64,000 nucleotides of DNA from the NCBI RefSeq assembly GCF_009663685.2, contig NZ_RCOG02000006.1, forward strand, positions 1 through 64,000, read 5' to 3'. The DNA is from Cupriavidus sp. U2 (GTDB lineage Bacteria > Pseudomonadota > Gammaproteobacteria > Burkholderiales > Burkholderiaceae). This document shows, one piece after another, positions 14,778-22,750 of the stretch. Both the position numbers and the translations under genes were made by a program. The notes under the pieces were generated by a model that was not told the DNA's origin, did not search any database, and saw only the letters and a program-made list of their open reading frames with translations. Positions within the stretch are counted from its first letter, which is position 1. The number at the start of each line of letters is the position of its first letter.

Positions 14778-16582
14778 ACCCGTCGATCAAGGCGGTCCTG
14801 CGCCGCGCGCATGACCCGTGTTTCGTTCAGCACTACTTTGCCGGTGTTGGCCTCGATATCGGCGTTCGCGAATCGGACCTCGCCGCAAGCAGCAGCCTGT
14901 TCCCCCGGGTGGTGCGCGTGGTGCCGTGGCACGGCGATGTCGCTGCAGTGCCGGGCGTGGAAGAGCGCGCGTTCGATTTCGTCCATGCTGGCCAATGCCT
15001 GCAAAACGTGGCCAATCCGACCAAAGCCGTGGCGCGCTGGCTGGACCTGGTGAAGCCGGGTGGCTATCTGGTGCTGACCGTCCCCGACGAGGATCTGGAG
15101 GAACAGGGCAAGTGGCCCAGCCAGATCGATCCCTCGCGTCGCGCAAGCTTTACGGTCTGCAAGCCGGCCAGTGCACTGCCGGCGTCGGTCAATATGCTGG
15201 ATGTGGTGCGGTCGGTCGCCGCGGTGGCAGCCTGCGAACGCATCGCCGTGGTCCGCGATCACCATGTTGAAAACAGTGGCACGGAGGGTGCGGCCGGCGG
15301 GCCGCTGGCCGAACGGGCGATTGAAGTCGTGCTGCGCAAGCGGCAGGTTCCCACACCCGATGAATTCTTCCTGGTTGCCGGACGCGCCCAGAACGCACAA
15401 GCCTGCCTGCGGGAATGCCTGGGCGCGGTGCGGACCTATCCCTATCGTTTCGACGTCACGCAACGGGCGGCGATGCTGCTGCAGCGATGGCAGCTCGACG
15501 ACGAGGTGGAGGCACTATGGGAGCAGGCCGTCGAACGGCTGCCGGACGAATGGAATCCGAAGCTGTACCAGTTCCTGTTCATGATTTCGCGCGGAAAGAT
15601 CCACGAGGGATTCGCGCTGCGCGCCGAGCGCGTCCGGGGCTGGCCGTGGCAACGCCGCACCACGGCCGAGCCGCCGAAGCACATCGAGGAATGGACAGGT
15701 CAGCCGCTGCTCGGCAAGTCCATCGTGATCTGGAGCGAGTTCGGGCTTGGCGACGAGATCTTCTTCCTGCGTTTTGCGCGGATGCTGCGCGATCAGTCCG
15801 GTGCGGCAACGGTGACGGTGGTGTGCCAGAAGCCGCTGGTGGCGCTGTTCGAGGCATCGGGCGAGGCGGACGCCGTGGTGGCTGTCGATCAGACGGCCAC
15901 GTTGCCGGCGCATGACTACTGGGTCTACCCGCACGACATCCCGGCCTTCTTGCCGGTGGAGCTCGACGTTCTGCCCGATTCGGTGCCTTACCTGCGGATA
16001 CCGCCCGGATCGCCGAAGTTCGACCTCCCGGGTGGGGGCGGCGCGCTCAAGGTCGGCATCGCGTTCAAGGGGGCGCCCAATCACGAGAACGACAGGTTCC
16101 GGTCGTTGCCGTCGCTTTCGGTGCTCGATCCGCTGTTCGCCCATCGCGACATCGAGTTCTACAGCCTGCAGAAAGGCCAGGGCGCCGACGAGGCCGCGGC
16201 CTGGGCGGCGCGCCTGCCCAACTTCCACGATGTCGGCGCCACGTTGCAAAGCATGATGGACACGGCGCGGGCCATCGACGCGCTGGACGTCGTGCTGACA
16301 GTGGACACTTCGGTTGCCCACGTTGCCGGCGCGATGGGCAAGCCGGTGTGGCTGCTGCTGCCCGCCTATGCGGACTGGCGCTGGCACCTGGTGCGCGAGG
16401 ATAGCCCGTGGTATCCCACGATGCGGCTGTTCCGGAATCAGGGTGCGGGTGGCTGGAGCGAGGTGGTGACACGCGTCAACGGCCATCTGCTTGGGCTGGC
16501 TGCCGCGCACGAGGAACAGTCCGGCGAACGATCAGGCGAACCATCGGGCGAACCATCGGGCGCGCTGTCTGGTCAGGAGTGA
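14774..16582 (+). CDS. Methyltransferase-like / GT9-like fusion protein in the adhesin locus
   Basis: The 602 residues form two modules. The N-terminal 210 or so resemble a class I SAM methyltransferase: GVGLDIGVRESDL in the motif I position, then FDFVHAGQCLQNVANP and WLDLVKPGGYLVLTVPDEDLEE, a typical post-motif strand. The glycine motif is imperfect. A short helical linker with TPR-like pairs follows. The C-terminal half begins at about 310 (IVIWSEFGLGDEIFFLRFARML) and ends with VDTSVAHVAGAMGKPVWLLLP and ADWRWH, a pattern shared by GT9/heptosyltransferase-like domains found on TPR proteins. The start overlaps the HMW1C stop by ATGA, implying coupled translation and joint function, perhaps extending or capping the Asn-linked sugar. 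The tail is a 12-bp tandem repeat (SGEP copies, 16519-16566). Neither substrate nor activity can be assigned. Confidence 0.75.
   Translation: MNPSIKAVLRRAHDPCFVQHYFAGVGLDIGVRESDLAASSSLFPRVVRVVPWHGDVAAVPGVEERAFDFVHAGQCLQNVANPTKAVARWLDLVKPGGYLVLTVPDEDLEEQGKWPSQIDPSRRASFTVCKPASALPASVNMLDVVRSVAAVAACERIAVVRDHHVENSGTEGAAGGPLAERAIEVVLRKRQVPTPDEFFLVAGRAQNAQACLRECLGAVRTYPYRFDVTQRAAMLLQRWQLDDEVEALWEQAVERLPDEWNPKLYQFLFMISRGKIHEGFALRAERVRGWPWQRRTTAEPPKHIEEWTGQPLLGKSIVIWSEFGLGDEIFFLRFARMLRDQSGAATVTVVCQKPLVALFEASGEADAVVAVDQTATLPAHDYWVYPHDIPAFLPVELDVLPDSVPYLRIPPGSPKFDLPGGGGALKVGIAFKGAPNHENDRFRSLPSLSVLDPLFAHRDIEFYSLQKGQGADEAAAWAARLPNFHDVGATLQSMMDTARAIDALDVVLTVDTSVAHVAGAMGKPVWLLLPAYADWRWHLVREDSPWYPTMRLFRNQGAGGWSEVVTRVNGHLLGLAAAHEEQSGERSGEPSGEPSGALSGQE
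16519..16566 (+). repeat. 12-bp tandem repeat at the end of the GT9-like gene
   Basis: Four near-copies of TCNGGCGAACNA encode SGER-SGEP-SGEP-SGAL just before the stop. The repeat is in frame, so length changes would only alter a disordered hydrophilic tail. Confidence 0.75.
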
Positions 16583-16585
16583 ATC

Positions 16586-16894
16586 ATGAAACATCCAGTT
16601 GATCGACTGTTCGGCGGCATCTTCCTGGCCGTGATCGTGACGGTGGTGGTGATGGTGCTGCTGGCAACGCTGCCGCTGGAAGATCTGGGCATCGGCCGGA
16701 TCGCGCACGTGCTGGTCGGCGTGGCGATCGCCGCGTGCATCGTCCTTCCGCGCCCGCTGCTCAAGCGCACGGTGTGGCACGGCCAGGACCCGTTTGTGCT
16801 GGACGATGAACTCGACAACATGCTGATCGGCCGCGGCATTGGTGTGGTATGCGGTGCGGCGGCAGGGGTGTTCGTACTGGCGCAGTGGACGTGA
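16586..16894 (+). CDS. Small membrane protein, last gene of the adhesin locus
   Basis: It encodes 102 residues with two or three membrane segments: FLAVIVTVVVMVLLATLP (about 13-31), IAHVLVGVAIAACIVLP (about 38-54) and IGVVCGAAAGVFVLAQWT at the C-terminus. A polar connecting loop carries WHGQDPFVLDDELDN. AGGAG six to seven bases before the ATG gives a good ribosome site. It starts 4 bp after the glycosyltransferase stop and a terminator follows, so it closes the operon. I do not recognise the family. A role in anchoring or regulating the glycosylation enzymes, or in the biogenesis of the adhesin, is conjecture from position. Confidence 0.75.
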   Translation: MKHPVDRLFGGIFLAVIVTVVVMVLLATLPLEDLGIGRIAHVLVGVAIAACIVLPRPLLKRTVWHGQDPFVLDDELDNMLIGRGIGVVCGAAAGVFVLAQWT

Positions 16895-16967
16895 TCCTGC
16901 CAGCGCCGGGGACGTCGTTGAATCGCCAATTCGCCGCATCAACGATGCGATAGCCAGCTAAAAATCG

Positions 16968-17000
16968 AAAAGGCGCCGGATACACTCCGGCGCCTTTTTT
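16968..17000. terminator. Bidirectional rho-independent terminator
   Basis: AAGGCGCCGGA and TCCGGCGCCTT form an 11-bp stem with a five-base loop, flanked by an A-run on the left and six T on the right. It ends the adhesin operon on the plus strand and the 17023-17505 gene on the minus strand. Confidence 0.9.
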
Positions 17001-17022
17001 CATTCGGGCAATCGACCGTCGA

Positions 17023-17505
17023 TCAGTGCTTGCCGGTCGGCTCGGGCATGGCCGACGAATGGTGGTGGGCAATCAACCATTTGCCGTCCTTCCACTCGTA
17101 GACATAGGTGTATCGGGCATGGACCGTCTTGCCGTCGGCGAAGCGGAACGTGTAGTTGCCCACGTCCTGCGCCACGTTGCAGCCGATCCGGATGAAGCGG
17201 TCGTCGATCGAGCCCTGCGGCTTGCCCTTCAGGAACTTGACGAAGTAGTCCTTGATGCCGGCCGGCGTGTTACGGGCCTGGTTCGACACCGTCGGCAGCA
17301 ACACCCCATCGGGTGCGTAGTTGGCCACCACCTTGTCCGGGTCACCGGTGCGCAGCGAATCGTTCCAGCGATCGAACAGGCCGGCGATCTGCTGCTCGGT
17401 CGCGGGCGCGCACGCCGGGGCGGCAGTTTGCGCGGTGGCGGGCATCGAAGCAAACAGAACGCCTGCGGCGACGGTGATAAGAGAAGCGGCACCCACGTAT
17501 TTCAT
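17023..17505 (-). CDS. Secreted SnoaL/NTF2-like protein (SgcJ/EcaC type, DUF4440-like)
   Basis: It encodes 160 residues. A cleavable signal peptide (VAAGVLFASMPATAQT) precedes a cone-shaped alpha/beta NTF2-like fold. The family pattern is visible in EQQIAGLFDRWNDSLRTGDPDKVVANYAPDGVLLPT (split here for reading), DYFVKFLKGKPQG, and a final strand YTYVYEWKDGKWLIAHHHSS. Relatives are annotated as SgcJ/EcaC family or CaMKII-association-like proteins. Few have proven activities and the pocket usually binds a small ligand. It is exported, single-gene, and terminated by the hairpin at 16968-17000. No catalytic claim is justified. Confidence 0.8.
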   Translation of the reverse strand: MKYVGAASLITVAAGVLFASMPATAQTAAPACAPATEQQIAGLFDRWNDSLRTGDPDKVVANYAPDGVLLPTVSNQARNTPAGIKDYFVKFLKGKPQGSIDDRFIRIGCNVAQDVGNYTFRFADGKTVHARYTYVYEWKDGKWLIAHHHSSAMPEPTGKH

Positions 17506-17692
17506 CGAAGTTTCCTGTGATCAGAGTCGTCATCGCACCCTGCGGGTACGGCGCCGGTGAATCGGCACAGGTTGATTCTCGGGCGCCAACGTTAACCGCA
17601 GCCGGCGTGTTCGATGAAGCGATGCTGACGAAAAGATGAATGGAAGATGAACAGAGTGTCGCAGTGGTGTTGCAGTGTGCTTCACGCCTTGC

Positions 17693-18373
17693 TCAGGGCG
17701 TGTCGTCGATCCGGTAGCCCAGCCCGCGCACGGTCTTCAGCAACGGCAACGCGTGGCCATCGTCGATCTTGCCGCGCAGGCGGCGCACGTAGACATCGAC
17801 GATATTGGTCAGCGGGTCTTCGTTGGCGCCCCAGACGTTCGACAAGATGCGCTCGCGGCTGAAGACCCGCCCCGGGGCGCTCATCAGCAGTTCCAGGAAG
17901 GCCAGTTCCTTGGCTGTCAGCGCGATGGCATTGCCACCGCGCGAGACCTGCATGCGTTCGCGGTCGAGGACCAGGTCGGCCACCTGCAACTGCTGCGCCT
18001 TGGGCTGCTGTTCCCGGCCGCGCCGCAGGAGTGCCTCGATGCGTGCCAGCAGTTCCTCGAACGCGAACGGCTTGGTCAGGTAGTCGTCGGCGCCAAGACG
18101 CAGGCCTGCCACGCGGTCGCCCACGTCGCTGAGCGAGGTCAGTATCAGGATCGGCACGTGATTGCGCTCTGCGCGCAACGTCTGGCACAGCTCCAGGCCA
18201 TTGATGCCGGGCAGCATCAGATCGAGCAGCAACAGTGCGGCATCGCCCCGGCGCGCCATGTCCAGGCCTTCGGGGCCGGTGCGGGCCAGCTGGACGAGGT
18301 AGCCCTCGGCGCGGAGGCCGCGCACCAGGAAATCGGCCACGCGGGCGTCGTCTTCAATGACCAGGATGTTCAT
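17693..18373 (-). CDS. OmpR-family two-component response regulator
   Basis: It encodes 226 residues. The receiver domain starts MNILVIEDDARVADFL with acidic pocket D8/D9, phospho-acceptor D51 (LLLLDLMLPGINGLEL) and conserved K101 (DDYLTKPF). The C-terminal winged-helix DNA-binding domain (about 130-226) shows LTAKELAFLELLMSAPGRVFSR and VDVYVRRLRGKID with the closing TVRGLGYRID. The start at 18373 gives the canonical receiver N-terminus; longer in-frame extensions are untranslated kinase antisense. The gene overlaps the kinase stop by 20 bp, so the pair is co-translated. The signal and regulon are unknown. Confidence 0.93.
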   Translation of the reverse strand: MNILVIEDDARVADFLVRGLRAEGYLVQLARTGPEGLDMARRGDAALLLLDLMLPGINGLELCQTLRAERNHVPILILTSLSDVGDRVAGLRLGADDYLTKPFAFEELLARIEALLRRGREQQPKAQQLQVADLVLDRERMQVSRGGNAIALTAKELAFLELLMSAPGRVFSRERILSNVWGANEDPLTNIVDVYVRRLRGKIDDGHALPLLKTVRGLGYRIDDTP

Positions 18374-20006
18374 GGCTTGCGATGGCGTTGGCGGTGACGG
18401 CGGGTTGGTGGCCGCCGGGGATGTCGATGCATGCACGCGTGCCGTGCGGGTCGACCTGGCCCAGCGTGAGGCTGCCGTGATGGGCCTGGACGATGGCCTG
18501 CGCGATCGACAGCCCGATGCCGGTGCCGTCGGCGCGATGTGCCCGCGCGCGCCGGCCCCGCACGAAACGCTCGAAGACCAATGCCAGTTCGTCCGCATCG
18601 ATGCCGATGCCATGGTCCTCCACTTCGATACGCACGCCGGTTGGCACCACGTGACAGCGCAGATACACGGTGCTGCCACGCGGCGAATAGCGAATCGCGT
18701 TATCCAGCAGGATCACGATGGCCTGGCGCAGCCGGTCGGCATCGGCCATGACCGTGATGCCGCCGGCCGCTTCGGGCCATTGCAGCGCGATGCGCACGTC
18801 ATGCTCGGCGCCCAGCGCATCGGCAAAGTCGGCGGCGTCCTGCAGCAGCGGCAACAGGGCCACGCGTTGCGGCTGCATCACCAGTTGGTCAGCCTCGGCA
18901 CGGGCAATCAGTAGCAGATCATTGATATGCCCGGTCAGTTGCTCGGCCGCGCCGACGATCTGCTGCAGGGCATGGCGATATTCCTGCGCCGGCTTCTCGC
19001 CCCCACGCAGCGCGATCTCGGCCTCGCCGCGGATGGCCGTGGTGGGCGTGCGCAGTTCATGCCCCAGGTCGGCAAACAGTTGCCGGCGGCGCTGGTCGAT
19101 GCGCTGGAGGGTTTCATGCGCGGAACTCAGTTCGGCCGTACGGGCCTGCACGGCGTCTTCCAGGCGGCGTCGTGCGGCATCGGCATCGCTACGATGCTGT
19201 TGCAGTTCGGCAGCCATGGCGTTGAAGCCCTCGGCCACATGTTCGAATTCGTCACCCGAACGAATCGGCAGCCGGTAGTCGAGTGCGCCGGCCCGCAGCG
19301 CGCCCACGCCTTCGAGCAGCTGGTCCAGCGGACGCTTGAGCCGGCGCCCCAGTTGCCAGGCCAGCACGATGGCAGCCAGCAGCGTGACGGCCGCCATGCC
19401 GAAGGCCTGCGCGCGCACGCGGTCCAGGCCACGTTCGGTGGCAGCGCGCGCCAGCGGCACGGCGGCGCGCTGACGATCAATCGCGCCATATAGCAATTCT
19501 CTTAAATCGCGGCCCCGCGCCTTGTCGAAGACGTCGTTCAGCTCCCGCCATACCCCGGCGAAGTCGGCGTCGCGCGGCAACGGCTGCAGGGCGACCAGCC
19601 GCTTTTCCACGGCGACGATGTTGTCGCCGAGCAGGTCGGTCATGCTGGCCAGCGCGTTGACTTCCGGCGGGATCGGTACGCCGTCGAGCGCGGAGATCTC
19701 GTTCCACAGCACGATGTCGCGCTGCGCGAGTTCCTGCAGCCGGGCGGCGCCGCGCTTCATGGTGTCCAGCAGCCGGTCACGCACCTCGGGCGCGGCATCG
19801 GCATTCATCAGCCGCTGCGATGCCCACACGCGCAGCCGCTGCTTGTTGGCGGACAGGTCCAGCAGTTCGGACAGGATGTCGCTGGCCAGCCGGCTGTGCT
19901 GCGCGTAGTCATTGACGCGATTGGCGCCCCAGTAGACAAAGCCGGCCTGGATGCAGACCAGCGCCACGAGCAGGGCAAAGGCGATAGAAAGGCGAAAGCG
20001 GAACAT
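18354..20006 (-). CDS. Membrane sensor histidine kinase
   Basis: It encodes 550 residues. Two membrane segments (about 5-27 and 202-220) flank a periplasmic, all-helical sensor of about 170 residues. HAMP follows at about 220-275 (RRLKRPLDQLLEGVGALRAG). The dimerisation H-box carries H316 in GHELRTP, then the N-box LLDNAIRYSPRG, G1 VEDHGIGID and G2 GTGIGLS, which make a complete catalytic domain. It phosphorylates the response regulator encoded immediately downstream. The helical sensor without Cache or PAS signature gives no ligand clue. A 9-bp G/C hairpin without T-tract (20024-20044) lies upstream. Confidence 0.93.
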   Translation of the reverse strand: MFRFRLSIAFALLVALVCIQAGFVYWGANRVNDYAQHSRLASDILSELLDLSANKQRLRVWASQRLMNADAAPEVRDRLLDTMKRGAARLQELAQRDIVLWNEISALDGVPIPPEVNALASMTDLLGDNIVAVEKRLVALQPLPRDADFAGVWRELNDVFDKARGRDLRELLYGAIDRQRAAVPLARAATERGLDRVRAQAFGMAAVTLLAAIVLAWQLGRRLKRPLDQLLEGVGALRAGALDYRLPIRSGDEFEHVAEGFNAMAAELQQHRSDADAARRRLEDAVQARTAELSSAHETLQRIDQRRRQLFADLGHELRTPTTAIRGEAEIALRGGEKPAQEYRHALQQIVGAAEQLTGHINDLLLIARAEADQLVMQPQRVALLPLLQDAADFADALGAEHDVRIALQWPEAAGGITVMADADRLRQAIVILLDNAIRYSPRGSTVYLRCHVVPTGVRIEVEDHGIGIDADELALVFERFVRGRRARAHRADGTGIGLSIAQAIVQAHHGSLTLGQVDPHGTRACIDIPGGHQPAVTANAIASHEHPGH

Positions 20007-20108
20007 GGCAGATTCTTGAGTTGCGCGCGGCGTTGCGCCGCGCGGCCGGGGTTTCGCATAGACCGTGCTACGCCGCCGGCCGTTCCGCTTCGCCGTGTGA
20101 GATCGGCG

Positions 20109-21512
20109 TCAGACTTCTCTGGTCAGCGCCTTGAAGTCGATCCACTGGTCGAACTGCTCGTTGGTGACGTGGCCCGAATCGATGGCCGCTTCACGTAGCG
20201 ACAGGTTCTTCTTGACCGCGAGCTTGGCGATCTCGGCAGCCTTGTCGTAGCCGATATGCGGGTTCAGCGCCGTCACCGACATCAGCGACCGTTCCAGCAG
20301 TTCCTGGATGCGGGCACGGTCGGGTTCCACGCCTTCCACCATGTGCTCGGCGAAGCTGGCGGCCGCATCGGCCAGCAATGTCACAGATTGCAACAAGCTG
20401 TAGATGATGACCGGCTTGTAGGCGTTCAGCTCCAGCGTGCCCAGGCTGTTGGCCAGCGTCACGGTGGTGTGGTTGCCGATCACGCGGCAACAGACCATCG
20501 CCAGCGCCTCGGCCTGGGTCGGATTGACCTTGCCGGGCATGATCGACGAACCGGGCTCGTTGGCGGGCAACTGCAACTCGGCAAATCCCGCGCGCGGACC
20601 CGAGCCCAGCAGCATGAAGTCGCGGGCAATCTTCAGGAACGACGAAGCGGTGGTATTGAGCGCGCCCGACAGGTCTGCCAGCGCATCGTGCGCGGCTTGC
20701 AGCGCATAGCGGTTCGGCGCCGGTTCGAACGGCAGGCCGGTGTAGCCGGCGAGCGCCCGCGCGAACGCGGCGGCGAAGCCCTGCGGCGAATTCAGGCCCG
20801 TTCCGACGGCCGTGCCGCCCTGCGGCACCGGCATCGCGCGCAGCATGGCCTGCTGCAGGCGCGACTGGGCATCGGCCACCTGCGTCATGTAGCCGGAAAA
20901 TTCCTGGCCCAGCGTCAGCGGCACCGCATCCTGCAGATGGGTGCGGCCGACCTTGACGATATCGGAGAAGGCTTCCACCTTCTTTGCGAAGGTTTGTTGC
21001 AGTTTCTCCAGCGACGGCAACAGCGTCTGCTGGATGGCACGCGTGGCGGCGATATGCATCGCCGTCGGAAAACTGTCGTTCGACGACTGGCTGGCGTTGA
21101 CGTGGTCGTTCGGATGCACCGGCTTCTTGCTGCCGACCTCGCCGCCCAGCATCTGGATGGCGCGATTCGAGATGACCTCGTTGAGGTTCATGTTGGTCTG
21201 CGTGCCGGAACCGGTCTGCCAGACCACCAGCGGGAACTCGTTGGGCCATTTGCCGGCGATCACTTCCTCGGCGGCCTTTTCGATGGCGTCGGCCACGTCG
21301 GGCTTCAGTACGCCCAGTTCGCGGTTGGCGCGCGCGGCGCACAGTTTCAGCACCGCGAAGGCCTCGATCAGCGCGGGCGGCATCTTTTCACTGCCGATGC
21401 GGAAATTCTGACGCGACCTTTCGGTCTGCGCACCCCAGAGATGATCGGCGGGGACGGCAACGTCTCCCAGGCTGTCTTTCTCGATGCGGGTGGCGGTGGA
21501 CTTGTCGGACAT
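20109..21512 (-). CDS. fumC: Class II fumarate hydratase (fumarase C)
   Basis: This iron-independent fumarase interconverts fumarate and malate in the TCA cycle as a cytosolic homotetramer. The length of 467 residues is standard. Visible motifs are TGSGTQTNMNLNEV, HPNDHVNASQSSNDSFPTAM (substrate site), TVGRTHLQDA-type sequence (VKVGRTHLQDAVPLTLGQE), and the superfamily signature GSSIMPGKVN near residue 320 that holds the catalytic Ser loop. HGYDKA-like NPHIGYDKAAEIA and the C-terminal SGHVTNEQFDQW complete the pattern. Fumarase rather than aspartase or argininosuccinate lyase is supported by the TNMNLNEV and GTQTN motifs. It is a single-gene unit. Confidence 0.97.
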   Translation of the reverse strand: MSDKSTATRIEKDSLGDVAVPADHLWGAQTERSRQNFRIGSEKMPPALIEAFAVLKLCAARANRELGVLKPDVADAIEKAAEEVIAGKWPNEFPLVVWQTGSGTQTNMNLNEVISNRAIQMLGGEVGSKKPVHPNDHVNASQSSNDSFPTAMHIAATRAIQQTLLPSLEKLQQTFAKKVEAFSDIVKVGRTHLQDAVPLTLGQEFSGYMTQVADAQSRLQQAMLRAMPVPQGGTAVGTGLNSPQGFAAAFARALAGYTGLPFEPAPNRYALQAAHDALADLSGALNTTASSFLKIARDFMLLGSGPRAGFAELQLPANEPGSSIMPGKVNPTQAEALAMVCCRVIGNHTTVTLANSLGTLELNAYKPVIIYSLLQSVTLLADAAASFAEHMVEGVEPDRARIQELLERSLMSVTALNPHIGYDKAAEIAKLAVKKNLSLREAAIDSGHVTNEQFDQWIDFKALTREV

Positions 21513-21705
21513 GGACTGACTCCTTCAGGAAAGAGGTCACAACTCAAGCTGAGCAGACCAACAGGATAGCCGTCCGGTGGCATATGCGCCGCATGGCCCT
21601 GCCGCCGGCGTGTGCTTGTGCGCGCGGCCGGCGGCGGTTGCCTGGCGAAATGCCCGCGTCGACCCGGCGTAACGATCCATGGGGCCGTCAACGCGGGCGA
21701 CGGGG

Positions 21706-22056
21706 TCACGCGGTCATTTTCAGGCACATTTCCATACAGGCGGCACACGCCTTGGCACATTCCTGGCAGTGCCAATGGTCATGGCGCTCGCATTCCTCGG
21801 CGCACCACTTGCACACTTCGGCGCAGTCTTCGCACACCAGTGGCGCGAATTCGCTGTTGCGCAGCATGTATGACGCAGCCAGGTTGGCAATGCCTGCGCA
21901 ATCCATGTCCAGGGCGATGCAGCGGGTCATTTTCTTCGTGTCGGGCTCTTCCAGGCACGCGGCGGCGCATTTCAGGCAGGCCGCCGCGGCCGCATTGCAC
22001 GCGGCGATGCAGTCGGCGTAACGGTTGAAGTTTTCCTTCACGTTGGGTCGAATCAT
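21706..22056 (-). CDS. Cys-rich four-helix-bundle copper-binding protein (DUF326/Csp-like)
   Basis: It encodes 116 residues with 17 cysteines arranged as C-x3-C and C-x2-C pairs along predicted helices (DCIAACNAAAAACLKCAAAC, CEDCAEVCKWCAEEC, CQECAKACAACMEMC). This is the pattern of four-helix-bundle copper-storage proteins, which load many Cu(I) ions into the core of the bundle. There is no signal peptide, so it is cytosolic. The start is fixed by a perfect AGGAGG site 5-6 bases upstream (22061-22068); a longer ORF start lacks one. A role in buffering excess copper is inferred from the family. Confidence 0.9.
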   Translation of the reverse strand: MIRPNVKENFNRYADCIAACNAAAAACLKCAAACLEEPDTKKMTRCIALDMDCAGIANLAASYMLRNSEFAPLVCEDCAEVCKWCAEECERHDHWHCQECAKACAACMEMCLKMTA

Positions 22057-22299
22057 CGGTGTCCTCCTAAGGGGGGTAAGGGGTAGGCAACCGTTATCCA
22101 CAATAGCAGGCGTACCGCGACCATGCCGGCACGCCGGGCCGGCACGCCCCGTTGATGGCCCTGCCGCCGGACTGTTCTACAATGGCCGCCACTGCATTGT
22201 TTCTGTGGCGTTCATGGTCGGCCATGCAAATGGCGGATGACCGACGAAGCGCGCAGAAGGCAGTGATTGACACAATCCGCCAGTGGAAAGGACAGCATC

Positions 22300-22671
22300 A
22301 TGGGTGACGCAAAACGGCGGGGTACGCCCGAGGAACGGGCACAACAGGCACGGGCACGCATCGACGCCTTGCGGCCGGCACAGCTGGTCTGCGGATCTTG
22401 CAAGACCGCATTCACGAATTTCGATGCCATTCCCGCGCCGGGCCTGCACGGTATCGACGCCGTGTTCGGCGGCCAGTGCCCGAACTGCGGCAACGACGTG
22501 GTGGTGTTCAAGGGAGAATCGAAGGCGGTGGCCGAAGCCATGCTGGCCTACGAGCGGATGATGGGCGAAAACGCCAAGCTCGGTTACCAGTCGGCGGACG
22601 GCCGCCACGTGCCGTTCGACGCCGACGCACCGCTGGCATCGGACGCTTCCGACGAGTCGACCAAACATTGA
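22300..22671 (+). CDS. Small zinc-ribbon-like conserved hypothetical protein
   Basis: It encodes 123 residues. Two Cys pairs, CGSCKTAF and CPNCGND, about 30 residues apart, suggest a treble-clef or zinc-ribbon fold binding one Zn. The N-terminus is basic (KRRGTPEERAQQARARID) and the C-terminus acidic. The start was chosen at 22300 (MGDAKRRG) because AAAGGA precedes it. I do not recognise a functional family. A nucleic-acid or protein-binding adaptor is possible. Confidence 0.7.
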   Translation: MGDAKRRGTPEERAQQARARIDALRPAQLVCGSCKTAFTNFDAIPAPGLHGIDAVFGGQCPNCGNDVVVFKGESKAVAEAMLAYERMMGENAKLGYQSADGRHVPFDADAPLASDASDESTKH

Positions 22672-22750
22672 CGACGCACCGACCCGGCGACAGGGGCGGC
22701 TTTCAGCGCCGAAAGTCGTCAGTGGCCCGCACCGGCCGCCGCCAGCCGGG

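Noticed and set aside
20024..20044. 9-bp G/C hairpin between fumC and the kinase gene as a terminator
   Set aside because: There is no T-tract on either strand, and both genes run in the same direction, so its meaning is unclear.
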